DNA from: Sulfuricella denitrificans skB26
GTDB taxonomy: Bacteria > Pseudomonadota > Gammaproteobacteria > Burkholderiales > Sulfuricellaceae
Length of the DNA: 64,000 bases
Direction of reading: 5' to 3'
NCBI RefSeq assembly: GCF_000297055.2
Contig: NC_022357.1
Span: forward strand, 1,302,001 to 1,366,000
Shown piece by piece: positions 17,826 through 27,026 of the stretch (position 1 is the first letter of the stretch; the number at the start of each line of letters is the position of its first letter). Below the pieces are notes generated by a model. The model made no database searches and was not told where the DNA came from. It saw only the letters and a program-made list of their open reading frames with translations. Position numbers and translations under genes: made by a program.

Positions 17826-17957
17826 TAACCGTTTGCGCCAACTCCCCGGAAATTCCTTCTATATGCCGGTACATGGGTGTTGTGCAGTTCGCGCCAAACG
17901 CCTGCAGGCGTCCTGACAAGGTGCTGAAATCGTTGAGCGGTCAGATTGTTTGCGGCT

Positions 17958-17974
17958 TGTCGAAAAACATTACA
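17958..17974 (+). promoter_or_regulatory. 17-bp PrsR-type box (copy 4)
   Basis: The site reads TGTCGAAAAACATTACA, one base from copy 1. It is the distal of two boxes before the 18395 gene; its centre is 262 bases from the -24 GG. Confidence 0.7.
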
Positions 17975-18123
17975 GATTGTTTCGGCAGGCAAAAGCGGGG
18001 GTCATGGTTTGTGTGCATTTCAGTAACCTGCTGTATTGTAATTATAAATAATAAGATAACGAGTGTTGCATCGTAGAGTAGATGTCGTGGCTGCGGCTGG
18101 TAGAGATTTCAAGTATGCAGACT

Positions 18124-18140
18124 TGTCGGAAGTTTTTACA
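18124..18140 (+). promoter_or_regulatory. 17-bp PrsR-type box (copy 5)
   Basis: The site reads TGTCGGAAGTTTTTACA, the most divergent copy, keeping TGTCG and TTTACA. Its centre lies 96 bases before the -24 GG of the promoter at 18227. Confidence 0.7.
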
Positions 18141-18226
18141 GATTCAGTATATTAGTAACTAATGACACGCCCACTGGAATTTCATAACATCATGAAATAA
18201 ATGAAATAACAATAAAAATAACGAGC

Positions 18227-18242
18227 TGGCACACTGCTTGCT
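18227..18242 (+). promoter_or_regulatory. Strong sigma-54 (-24/-12) promoter
   Basis: The site TGGCACACTGCTTGCT fits the sigma-54 consensus TGGCAYR-N4-TTGCW at every position. It lies 152 bases before the 18395 gene and has two 17-bp boxes upstream. This is the best activator-dependent promoter in the window. Confidence 0.88.
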
Positions 18243-18394
18243 TATGTTGTTACGGCAAGTGGCGAGTTGGTAGCTTTGAACTAGAAGCGGTTAGTCAAAA
18301 CGGAACTGTTCTTAGCGATGCAATGCAATGTCGCCACTTAAAGTTGAACCATGCATTTATGTTGTTTACACCAAACCAAACTGGAGAATGAATA

Positions 18395-19144
18395 ATGAAA
18401 AAATTAATCTTGGCAACTGCTCTGACCCTGGCTTTCGGTTCCGCTCAATCCGCTACCCTGGTTGCAGGCAATAACTACACGCTGAACGTCAACACCGGCA
18501 CCAGCTGCTTCACCTTCGGCAATTGCACGGCTGTTCCTACTTCTGCCTTCGTTGACAACAATGGCGATGCAATGACTTTGGGAATTGGTTCTTCCGTTGC
18601 CGGTGATGGCAAGGCCGGGTTCATGAATATCAGCACCACCTCCGATGGTATGGGCGGCGTGAACTTTACCGTTTCTTCCTACAACATGGACTCCTACCTG
18701 GGCACCGCTGGTGGCGTGTTCAGCACCCGCGCAGTGAACACTGCGGGCATGGGCGGCAACATCGACTGGCAGGGCAACATGTCCTTTAACCTGAACGGCC
18801 GTACCGGTATCGCCCAGTTCTTCACCGGTTCCATCGGTGAGCAGCTGTGGAACGTCGGTGCCACCTTTACCTCCGGTAGCCAGACCAATGCCGTCGGCAC
18901 CCTGACGGGTTCGGCGCTGAGCATGGGCGGTAATGTGAAAGCTGTGAGCGCCTCCAATGTTGGTGCACCTTGGCTGTTCTTCGCAGGCACTCCTTACACC
19001 GAAGTGTTCGACATGCAGATCGTCGGTGGTCCAATTGTTCAAGGTGTAGCTCCTTCCGCTGTGCCGGTTCCTGCTGCTGCCTGGTTGCTCGGCTCGGGCC
19101 TGCTCGGTCTGGTCGGTGTTGCGCGTCGCCGCAAGGTCGCCTAA
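18395..19144 (+). CDS. VPVPA-CTERM surface protein, paralogue B
   Basis: The 249-residue product has a signal peptide (GSAQS|AT) and a small-residue-rich beta mature region. Its C-terminal signal is VPVPAAAWLLGSG, followed by a hydrophobic helix and ARRRKVA, so it is a predicted exosortase substrate. It is a paralogue of the 17007 and 20740 proteins (shared GIGSSVAGDG, SYNMDSY, GMGGNIDWQGN, NGRTGIAQFF). Codon use is strongly biased toward C-ending codons (AACACC, CTGAACGGC), unlike its neighbours, which suggests high expression. It has the best sigma-54 promoter of the window plus two boxes, and is closed by a terminator, so it is monocistronic. It is probably an abundant matrix or surface protein. 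Confidence 0.9.
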   Translation: MKKLILATALTLAFGSAQSATLVAGNNYTLNVNTGTSCFTFGNCTAVPTSAFVDNNGDAMTLGIGSSVAGDGKAGFMNISTTSDGMGGVNFTVSSYNMDSYLGTAGGVFSTRAVNTAGMGGNIDWQGNMSFNLNGRTGIAQFFTGSIGEQLWNVGATFTSGSQTNAVGTLTGSALSMGGNVKAVSASNVGAPWLFFAGTPYTEVFDMQIVGGPIVQGVAPSAVPVPAAAWLLGSGLLGLVGVARRRKVA

Positions 19145-19197
19145 GAGCTGTGTCTGGATGAGGGCGCTATGACGTTGGCCCTTGTCTAAGTGCTTTG

Positions 19198-19234
19198 AAA
19201 AAGGCGGATATCATCACTGATATCTGCCTTTTTT
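19198..19234 (+). terminator. Rho-independent terminator
   Basis: AAAAAGGC-GATATCA and TGATATC-GCCTTTTTT pair around TCAC, ending in six T. It closes the 18395 gene. Confidence 0.9.
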
Positions 19235-19300
19235 ATTATCAGGCCTTGGTTTATCGTGGTGCTAAGAGCTATTAAATTTAAAATCTGGAGGAGCATGTTC

Positions 19301-20569
19301 ATGCGACATTTAACGATATCAACGATAAGCCCCCTGCTGATTTTGCTGGTCAGCACCAACGCGCTTGCGGCTACGCCCACAGATTGGGTCACGACGTATG
19401 ATCCCGCCTTTTACAGCGGCACAGGCGGCACGGTTACATTTAATGACTGGGGTTATAAAGGGCCGACTGGGGTAGGCGCCAATGACTTTGTGGTCACCTC
19501 GCCCGTTACCGGCATCACCGGGTTTGATTCCAGCCGAGTCGGCCAGAGGCAAGAAGTTCTTACCCTGGACCCGGATTGGAAAACGCGCGATGCCGCAATC
19601 ACTAGCACTATGGCCGAATTTGGGCCTACCACAGTACGTCCCAATACCAGTCAGGATGCCCAGGTGAACTTTTTTCACTGGACGTATACCACCGTTGGAG
19701 GCAGCACCTTCAATAACATGCAGATCGATAAGGCGGGCAATTATCAGGTCGCAAAAAATGACATGAATTTTCAATTTTACGACACTTTTAACTACCATGA
19801 CACAACGGGTGCCGCTAACAATTCGACCATTATTGATAGCAACATCAATTTCAAACCCTACGCCTCCTCTGATGCCACCGGGTGGTGCGGGTCCGTACTG
19901 ACCGGACCGAATGCCCTGGAGGTCATGGCGGGTCAAGTGAAGTTCGACTTGTCCATGGATGTGTACATGGGTAACGCCAGGCAGTCGCTCGCGGGGGGGA
20001 TCACGCAAATCATACCCGACTTCGTGATGCGCAGTTACGGCAGCTATGTCGTAAACCTTGACAGAGACCAGTACTACACGGGTAGCGCGGTGATGAACAA
20101 CAATAATCCCGAGATCAACCCACTGGATGCCAACGGCGAAGTGTCGGGCGCGGCCCTGGATGCCGCTTACAAGAACCGGGTATCTTTCCTGGGGGCTGGC
20201 CTGATACCGAAGGGCGTGTGGCTCAAGGCGAATTCTTACCTCTCGCCCGGTGTTAAAAATCTTAATGCGGATGGAACCTGGAATTACACCATTGCAGGTA
20301 AGGATACCCAACAGCTTTGTGACCCCTATAATTCGGCACTAAGCGCCAGCCCGGAGGCCGGGGCGGTATGTTATGGGAATTTCTTCGCCGGTTATGCTTT
20401 CCTCATGCGCGCCGATGGGCAGCGCACGCTGACCTATGTTGATCCAACCGGCCATTCAGACTATGCCATCGCCTCCCTGGCAGCCGTACCGGTTCCTGCA
20501 GCCGCCTGGTTGCTGGGTTCGGGCTTGATCGGTCTGCTGGGCATGGCGCGCCGCCGCATGCCAAGTTGA
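19301..20569 (+). CDS. VPVPA-CTERM surface protein, unrelated core
   Basis: The 422-residue exported protein has a signal peptide (TNALA|AT) and a C-terminal exosortase signal VPVPAAAWLLGSG with a basic end (ARRRMPS). Its core is not related to the tandem paralogues on either side: it is rich in Asp, Asn, Tyr and Trp and has only a few Cys. No family is recognised. The open frame starts at a GTG at 19256, but GGAGGAG at 19287-19293 fits the ATG at 19301; another ATG two codons upstream sits too close to that site. It follows a terminator, so it must have its own promoter in the short gap, which I cannot point to. Confidence 0.82.
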   Translation: MRHLTISTISPLLILLVSTNALAATPTDWVTTYDPAFYSGTGGTVTFNDWGYKGPTGVGANDFVVTSPVTGITGFDSSRVGQRQEVLTLDPDWKTRDAAITSTMAEFGPTTVRPNTSQDAQVNFFHWTYTTVGGSTFNNMQIDKAGNYQVAKNDMNFQFYDTFNYHDTTGAANNSTIIDSNINFKPYASSDATGWCGSVLTGPNALEVMAGQVKFDLSMDVYMGNARQSLAGGITQIIPDFVMRSYGSYVVNLDRDQYYTGSAVMNNNNPEINPLDANGEVSGAALDAAYKNRVSFLGAGLIPKGVWLKANSYLSPGVKNLNADGTWNYTIAGKDTQQLCDPYNSALSASPEAGAVCYGNFFAGYAFLMRADGQRTLTYVDPTGHSDYAIASLAAVPVPAAAWLLGSGLIGLLGMARRRMPS

Positions 20570-20739
20570 GTTAAAGGTACCAGCGGCATCGAGGTAATCG
20601 GTGCCGTTGCTCCCTTGATGTTGAATTCCGCGAATGTCAAATCAATATCCCCGGTAACTGCTTTTCCTTTCTGTTATTCGAGCAATGCGTGGGTGATCAA
20701 TCTATCATCAAAGATGCATTCTACTTTCAGGAGGGATTG

Positions 20740-21546
20740 ATGAAAATTACGGCTATGGTTCTTGCGCTCGTTGGTTCATTCTCTCTGGGTGCCGCTCAGG
20801 CGGCATTTCTCCAGCCCGGTTCCTCTGGAACGATCACGGTAACCAGTGGTTGCCACGCATTTGGCGAGTCATGCACTGTTAACGGAATCGGTAGTGACGA
20901 CTTCACCGATAACGACAGTATGGCTTCCACCAATGGGATCGGCAGCGCGGTTGCCGGCGACGGCAGGATAGGATGGATGGATTTCACGGTAGGGGCGGAA
21001 GGCAACACGATTCATTTGACCAGTTTCCATATGGATACCTACAAGTACACCGCTATGGGTGACTTCAATACGCGCATGGTGGATACCACGAATGCGGTTG
21101 GTGTTATCGACAATAGTGGCAACATGACCCTGAATCTGGAGGGGCGAACTGGCATCGGACAATTTACTGCTTACTCTCTTGGTGAGCAGGCGTGGAACCT
21201 CGACTCTCATGGCGCATGGGCAACATATTGTCCGGGCACAGGAGCATATACTCCTTTCACCACGGGAAATTCTACTGCAGCATATTGTTTCGATGGGTCT
21301 CCTTCGGTCAATGTGACTGGCAGCGCTTTAAGTGCTGCGGGTGCAGGTGCATGGACTGGCAGGATCGTGTCTGCTGGTAACATGGGTAGTAATTGGGGCG
21401 GCTTCGATGGTGCTGCGTATAGTGAAATTTTCAATATCACAGTGACGGGTGTTGAAGCTACCACGGTACCTGTTCCGGCTGCTGCCTGGTTGTTTGCTTC
21501 TGGCCTGTTGGGGCTGATTAGTTTGGGACGCAAGCAGGTTGTCTAA
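20740..21546 (+). CDS. VPVPA-CTERM surface protein, paralogue C
   Basis: The 268-residue product has a signal peptide (GAAQA|AF), a beta-rich core and the C-terminal signal VPVPAAAWLFASG with a shorter basic end (GRKQVV). It belongs to the same tandem family as the 17007 and 18395 proteins: GIGSAVAGDGRIGWMDF, SFHMDTY, an NLEGRTGIGQF block and a WGGFDGAAYSEIFNI ending. The GMGGNID block of the other two is changed to AVGVIDN here. The open frame runs up to 20689, but ATG at 20740 has CAGGAGG before it and begins the signal peptide. No 17-bp box or -24/-12 promoter is visible upstream. Confidence 0.85.
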   Translation: MKITAMVLALVGSFSLGAAQAAFLQPGSSGTITVTSGCHAFGESCTVNGIGSDDFTDNDSMASTNGIGSAVAGDGRIGWMDFTVGAEGNTIHLTSFHMDTYKYTAMGDFNTRMVDTTNAVGVIDNSGNMTLNLEGRTGIGQFTAYSLGEQAWNLDSHGAWATYCPGTGAYTPFTTGNSTAAYCFDGSPSVNVTGSALSAAGAGAWTGRIVSAGNMGSNWGGFDGAAYSEIFNITVTGVEATTVPVPAAAWLFASGLLGLISLGRKQVV

Positions 21547-21715
21547 CGCAATTTCAATATGTAAATTAGGGAAGTGCTGATTTTTTCGTCGTACCGGCGA
21601 AAGCACGACGTCCGCTGCGCTCTATATTTATTTATAGATTTCGACTTTTGTGGGAATGACGACTAGTCAATTTATTAGCACGTCATTAGAGTAAAAAATA
21701 TCGGGAGCATTATAA

Positions 21716-23683
21716 TTGTTGCATACCAATCCAACCGCCAATTCAATGGATGAATTGATTGCACAAGCCGAGAGATTACGCACGGCAGGTCGGTTTTAAG
21801 AATCGGAATTCGCATTCCGTAGCGTATTGCAATTTGATGATAAAAACTTTGCTGCCTGGCAAGGGTTGTCTCGGCTAGCTCAGCAGGTCGATCGCATGGA
21901 TGAAGCAGTCAACAGCCTGAGTCGCGCCTATGCGATCAGTCCCTCTGCTGGCCTGGAATCGAAGCTCACAAAACTCACCAGGAAGTTCGGCGCAAAGGAA
22001 CGGTCGCGTGTGTATCGGCAAATAGCGCTTTAGCAGGCGGATCTGGGCAATGTCTTCGCGGCTTTTGGTTCAATCCGGAAGTCGTTAAGGAACGATCCGA
22101 AAAATACCGAATCGTGGTTTTATTTCAGCCGATTTCTGCAGGACGTTCGTTTTACATCAAAGGTCGATGCGGCGCTCCGTGCGGATTTGACCAACGCGCT
22201 GATATCAGGCGGTTCGGACAAACCGTATATGGTTCATGCCGTGATAAGCGCCTTGACGCAGGAGCGGTTGTTCGGCGAACTGTACCAGCGCATGACGCTT
22301 GATGCGCCAGAGGTGTCCTTCGACAACATTGATCTTTCAATATTGAATGATCGGCTCTTGGTTGGCCTGCTGCGTGGCGCTCTCGTTACCGATCGGCAGA
22401 TGGAGTTGCTGTTGACTGCGTTGCGCAGACATTTGCTGGGGAAGATGGTTGAGTCCATCGGCATGGGTTCATCTGCCGGACTCGGGTGCGATGAGTTCCT
22501 CGCCGCACTTGCCACCCAATGTTTCGATAACGAATACATTTTCAGCATAACCGATCAGGAGTTGTCGTGGCTGAAGATATTGGTCGATCAGGTTGAAGGG
22601 ATTGCTGCCGAGACTGTGCTGGGCGCTTGGCTTGCGATGATTGGCGCATATATGCCATTGTGTCGGTTGCGTGATGTCGCGGATTTTTCAGAACGGCGCT
22701 GGTCGATGCCTTGGGATTCGCTCATTGGATTGCAGATTCGCGATCTGATGATGGAGGATTCGATAAAGAAAACGCTGGGTGTTATTGCCGAAGTTCGCGA
22801 GGGAGTATCTGAAACCGTCCGGAAGCAGTATGAGGAAAATCCCTTTCCGCGTTGGGTTGATCTTCCCGGAGTTGCCCGGGAGGACTCTCTGCAGGCCTAT
22901 GTTCGAGGATTGTTTCCCGCGGCCACGTTTGCGATTGGTGGGCAAAATGCGCCTGATATCCTGGTTGCTGGTTGCGGCACCGGATTGATACCGGCGCTGT
23001 TTGCTCGCCAGTTTCCGAAGGCGCGCATTCTGGCGATGGACCTGAGCCGCTCGAGTCTGGCGTATGGAAAACGCAAAGCCGATCAACTTGGACTGAATGG
23101 TATCGAGTTTTTGCAAGGGGATATTCTGGCTTTGGGTGGTCTGGGGCGCAGGTTCGACTTAATAAACTGTTTCGGCGTATTGCATCATACGGCGGATATT
23201 GTCGAGAGTTGGCGGGTGCTATGTGGCTTGCTGAAACCTGATGGGCTGATGCAAATAGGCCTGTACAGCAAGATTGCCCGGCAAAGTGTTGCGGTGGTAA
23301 GGAGCTATATTGCCGCTAGGGATTATCCATCCACGCTCAAAGGTCTGCGCAAATGCTGGCAGGATCTGATGCTCTCCGATGACCCACAATTGAAGCCGAT
23401 TGTGAATTCCTGGTCGTTCTACAGTGCGAGCAATTTCCGCGATCTGGCCTTTCATGTACATGAGATATATATAACCATTCCCCAACTCAAGCAGATGCTT
23501 GATGAGTTGGATCTGGATTTTATCGGTTTTGAGCTTGATTACCCGGAGTCGAAATCACTTTATCGTATCGAGTATCCCGACGATCCTGAGATGACATCGC
23601 TAGGTAATTGGGAGATATTCGAAAACCGGCACCCTATTACCTTTGAGAACTGCTACAAGTTCTGGGTTCGTCGGAACGTGTGA
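21716..23683 (+). pseudogene. TPR-methyltransferase gene interrupted by two nonsense codons
   Basis: One reading frame runs from TTG codons at 21716/21719 to 23683 with coding character throughout, broken only by TAA at 21797-21799 and TAG at 22031-22033. The N-terminal part reads as TPR (ERLRTAGRF*ESEFAFRSVL, FAAWQGLSRLAQQVDRMDEA). A helical region and a class I SAM-methyltransferase follow, with VRKQYEENPFPRW, motif I (ILVAGCGTGL), LAMDLSRSSL and NCFGVLHHTAD. Both stops are one C-to-T change from Gln codons (CAA, CAG). The 498-codon stretch from a TTG at 22187 keeps the whole methyltransferase domain, so a shortened enzyme could still be made. The intact protein would have about 650 residues. 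The substrate is unknown; such TPR-methyltransferases may modify surface polymers or proteins. Confidence 0.75.
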
Positions 23684-23933
23684 CCGAGGTGCTATGGTGG
23701 CGCGGTCACTGACAACTGCAGAAAACTCGGCGAACGTTATGGAACCACCGGATTAATGAAAGATAGACCCGATCTTCGATCCAGAAACACAGACCACTGC
23801 GTGCGAATCCGTGTAATGGTTGTCACCATTTCCCCTCATCAGCGTGTCAATTGTTGCTTTATGCTGGCCCCGTCGTGTTAGTTATCCGGCTTGTTGTTGT
23901 AGGAACTTCAGCACTGAGCTCGGGGTAAGCGCT

Positions 23934-24827
23934 ATGCTCAATAGCGATTCCCATAAATACCCATATGCGGTATCCTTTTCGGATATGTCCGTAATCCCCG
24001 ATTTTCAGCGAATACTGCGTCAATTTATCCATGCGCGATGGGCTACGTTGTTATCGGGTGGATTGGTCGTTCTGTTGTGTTGGCTGCTGGCGCAATGGAC
24101 GTGGCTGGTGCTGACCCCGAAAGCCAAGCGGATGTCTGCCGATGCTGCGCTACTGTCTGCTCCGGTGGCGGCTGGTGCGGTTTTTTCCTCTCATCTCTTC
24201 GGCCGCGCGTCGGGTGAAAGTAGCGCGCCTGAATCGCAACCTGCAACGTTTTCCAACCTGAAACTGCATGGGGTTTTTGCGGCGATCGGCTCTTTGCCGG
24301 CCTTCGCCATTCTGAGCGTGGACGGTAAGCCGGATCAGCCGGTGAAAGGGGGTATGGAGATTGCCCCTGGTGTGGTGCTGGTGGCTGTTTATCCCGATTA
24401 CGTGGAAGTGCGTCGCAAGGGGGTGGTCGAGCGGCTCAACCTGGAATCCAGAGCAGCCGGGTCTGGCGGTATTTCCAAAGTTGAAGGTTTCAGGTTGAAT
24501 GTTCAGTCGCGTTCACCAGGCAGTTATAGCTTTTCCAGAAACGAGTTGAATCAGGCGTTGCAGGATCCAAAGCAGCTGATGAATTTGGGGGAATTTGTTG
24601 CGCGACCGGGTGGAGGCGGGATGCTTGTCGCATACGCGCCGCGGGGCAGTCTGGCGGAAAAGCTGGGTTTGCAGCAGAACGATGTGGTTGTTCAACTGAA
24701 CAATCGGCCTGTGGCCAGCAATCAGGATATTGGTCGGTTCTATCAGCAAATGCAGCAGTCGGGACAGGTCAGGCTCAACGGCGTGCGCGGCGGCAAGGCC
24801 TTAACGTTAACTTATTCAATTCAATAA
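23934..24827 (+). CDS. gspC: Type II secretion protein GspC
   Basis: GspC links the inner-membrane platform to the GspD secretin and helps select substrates. The 297-residue protein has one N-terminal membrane helix (about 38-58, LLSGGLVVLLCWLLAQW), the homology region in the periplasm (about 105-185, NLKLHGVFAAIGSLPAFAIL... GMEIAPGVVL) and a C-terminal PDZ domain (about 205-295, PRGSLAEKLGLQQNDVVVQL). The open frame begins at 23820. I choose ATG 23934 because GGGG precedes it and a shorter leader fits the family. It opens a gspC-N operon, with gspD starting 28 bases after it. It lies 250 bases after the broken methyltransferase gene. Confidence 0.88.
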   Translation: MLNSDSHKYPYAVSFSDMSVIPDFQRILRQFIHARWATLLSGGLVVLLCWLLAQWTWLVLTPKAKRMSADAALLSAPVAAGAVFSSHLFGRASGESSAPESQPATFSNLKLHGVFAAIGSLPAFAILSVDGKPDQPVKGGMEIAPGVVLVAVYPDYVEVRRKGVVERLNLESRAAGSGGISKVEGFRLNVQSRSPGSYSFSRNELNQALQDPKQLMNLGEFVARPGGGGMLVAYAPRGSLAEKLGLQQNDVVVQLNNRPVASNQDIGRFYQQMQQSGQVRLNGVRGGKALTLTYSIQ

Positions 24828-24855
24828 GAATTCAAAAAGAGTAGTGGGGGGAAAT

Positions 24856-26919
24856 ATGAGTAAAGCGCTTTGCCGGGCCTGGTTGGTCATGGGTGCCGTG
24901 TTGTGCGGGTTGGGGATGGTGTCTGCGCATGCCGAGGAGGAGCAGGTTACTCTGAACTTCGTGAACGCCGATATCGAATCGGTGGTTAAGGCAGTCGGGG
25001 TGATCACCGGCAAGAATTTTGTGATTGATCCGCGGGTGAAGGGCACGGTGAATATCGTTTCCTCGAAGCCGGTTCCCCGCAGCCTGACTTACCAGATTCT
25101 GCTTTCGGCGTTGCGCTTGCAGGGATTTTCGGCAGTGGAGGGGTCGGGTGTAGTGAAGATTGTCCCCGAGGCGGATGCCAAACAGAATTTCAGCATTACG
25201 ACGGGGAAATCGCTGGCGGTTAGCGGCGACAGGATCGTTACCCAGGTTTACCCGCTCCAGTACGAGTCGGCAGCCCAGCTGGTGCCGGTATTGCGCCCGC
25301 TGATCGGCCCAAACAATACGATTTCCGCTTATCCCAATACCAATACGCTGGTGATCACGGATTATGCGGATAATATAAAGCGTATTAATAAAATCATCGA
25401 TTCGATCGACCAGCCCAGCAATGGCGAGTTGGTCGTCATCAAGCTGAAATATGCGTCGGCGCTGGATTTGGCGCAGCAGCTCAGCCGTTTGCTGGTGGAG
25501 GGTTTGGCCACGGCGCCTGGAGCGCCGGGTGCGGTCACGGGCGAACCCGGATTGCGGTTTATGGTTACCCCGGATGTTCGCACCAACAGCCTGCTCATTC
25601 GCTCCGATAATCCTGCTCAGATAACCCGTGTGCGCAGCTTGGTCACGCAAATGGATACGCCGTCCAGCGACTCTGGGAATATGCATGTGGTGTACTTACG
25701 CAACGCCGAAGCGAGCAAGCTGGCGGAAACCCTGCGCGCGATTCTTTCCGGCGAAGTCAGGAGCGCCCAGACTGCCGTGGCCGGTCAGCCGCCTGTCGCA
25801 GGAGGGGCGCAAGCGCCTGCCGGGGCTGGAATCGTTCAGGCTGACCCTTCAACCAATTCGCTGATCATTACCGCGCCGGAAAATATTTATAACTCATTGC
25901 GTGCAGTCATCGACAAGCTGGATGCGCGTCGTGCTCAGGTGTTTGTCGAGGCGTTGATCGCTGAAGTGACCCTGGACAAGGCGGCGGAGTTCGGTATTCA
26001 GTGGCAGTCTCCGCTTAGCAGCGATAGTGCCAACCGCGCCGTGGTGGGTGGGGTTAATTTTGGCTCGGGCGGTTCGAATATTGTCAACCTGGCTACGGGG
26101 TCGGCGCTGCCTGCGACGGGCTTCAATCTGGGATTGCTGCGCCGGATTACCGTTGGCGGCAAGGAAATTGCGGGGCTGACCGCCTTGGCACGCGCGCTCC
26201 AATCGGACGTGAACGCGAATATTCTTTCCACGCCCAACTTGCTGACCATGGATAACGAGGAAGCCAAGATCGTTATCGGTAAAAACGTTCCCTTTATCAC
26301 CGGAAGTTATGCCCAGGCGGCTGCCGTTACGGGCGGGTCGGTTTCGGTCAATCCATTCCAGACCATCGAGCGCAAGGATGTGGGCCTGACCTTGAAGGTC
26401 AAGCCGCAAGTGGCTGAAGGAGGTACGGTCAAGCTGCAGATTTTGCAGGAAGTGTCCAGTATTCAGGATACGACCAACCAGGCCGGCATTATTACCAACA
26501 AGCGTTCCATTGAGTCGACAGTGCTGGTGGATGATGGGGAAATCATCGTGCTGGGCGGCCTGATTCAGGACGATGTGCAGGATGGCGTCGACAAGGTACC
26601 CGGGTTGGGCGATATCCCGATTCTGGGCAGCCTGTTCAGGTACGAAAAGCGCAAGCATGTCAAAACCAACCTGATGGTTTTCCTGCGGCCAGTGGTATTG
26701 CGTAATTCTGTTGCCTCCGAGTCATTGACTGGCGACCGTTACGACTATATTCGCAATGTTCAGAGCAAGACCCAGATGGGGTCGCATTTGCTTCTGCCGG
26801 ATATTGTCGCGCCTCAGTTGCCGGAATTGAAGAAGAAAAAGGAAGAAGCCGGTAAGGTGAATGATGCGAAGGAAATGGTGGCTCCTCCTAAGCAGGCTGA
26901 TGTGGTTCCTTCACCCTGA
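24856..26919 (+). CDS. gspD: Type II secretion secretin GspD
   Basis: GspD forms the outer-membrane gate through which folded proteins leave. The 687-residue protein has a signal peptide (ending SAHA|EE), an N0 domain (VTLNFVNADIESVVKAVGVI), N1-N3 domains (about 100-345, e.g. KRINKIIDSID, VYLRNAEASKLAETLRAIL) and the secretin domain (about 370-615) with VEALIAEVTL, LSTPNLLTMDNEEAKI, VPFITGSY and VPGLGDIPILGSLFR. ATG 24856 follows GGGGGG at ideal spacing; the open frame itself begins four codons earlier at GTG. The C-terminal Lys/Glu-rich tail probably binds a pilotin, not encoded here. Confidence 0.95.
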   Translation: MSKALCRAWLVMGAVLCGLGMVSAHAEEEQVTLNFVNADIESVVKAVGVITGKNFVIDPRVKGTVNIVSSKPVPRSLTYQILLSALRLQGFSAVEGSGVVKIVPEADAKQNFSITTGKSLAVSGDRIVTQVYPLQYESAAQLVPVLRPLIGPNNTISAYPNTNTLVITDYADNIKRINKIIDSIDQPSNGELVVIKLKYASALDLAQQLSRLLVEGLATAPGAPGAVTGEPGLRFMVTPDVRTNSLLIRSDNPAQITRVRSLVTQMDTPSSDSGNMHVVYLRNAEASKLAETLRAILSGEVRSAQTAVAGQPPVAGGAQAPAGAGIVQADPSTNSLIITAPENIYNSLRAVIDKLDARRAQVFVEALIAEVTLDKAAEFGIQWQSPLSSDSANRAVVGGVNFGSGGSNIVNLATGSALPATGFNLGLLRRITVGGKEIAGLTALARALQSDVNANILSTPNLLTMDNEEAKIVIGKNVPFITGSYAQAAAVTGGSVSVNPFQTIERKDVGLTLKVKPQVAEGGTVKLQILQEVSSIQDTTNQAGIITNKRSIESTVLVDDGEIIVLGGLIQDDVQDGVDKVPGLGDIPILGSLFRYEKRKHVKTNLMVFLRPVVLRNSVASESLTGDRYDYIRNVQSKTQMGSHLLLPDIVAPQLPELKKKKEEAGKVNDAKEMVAPPKQADVVPSP

Positions 26920-27026
26920 CGGAAGGACAGAATGGTGGTAGGTCGGTTCGCCGACTTAGCCCATTTCCACTCACCCCTTTGAAGGGGATGGGTCCTTAAT
27001 TTCCAGGAAACTCTCAATAGCACGCC

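Noticed and set aside
21797-22033. Reading the two stops as glutamine by a changed genetic code
   Set aside because: Other genes in the window end with TAA and TAG as normal stops.
22187-23683. Independent intact methyltransferase gene starting at the TTG 22187
   Set aside because: The upstream TPR part in the same frame shows that this is the remainder of a larger gene, although a restart cannot be excluded.
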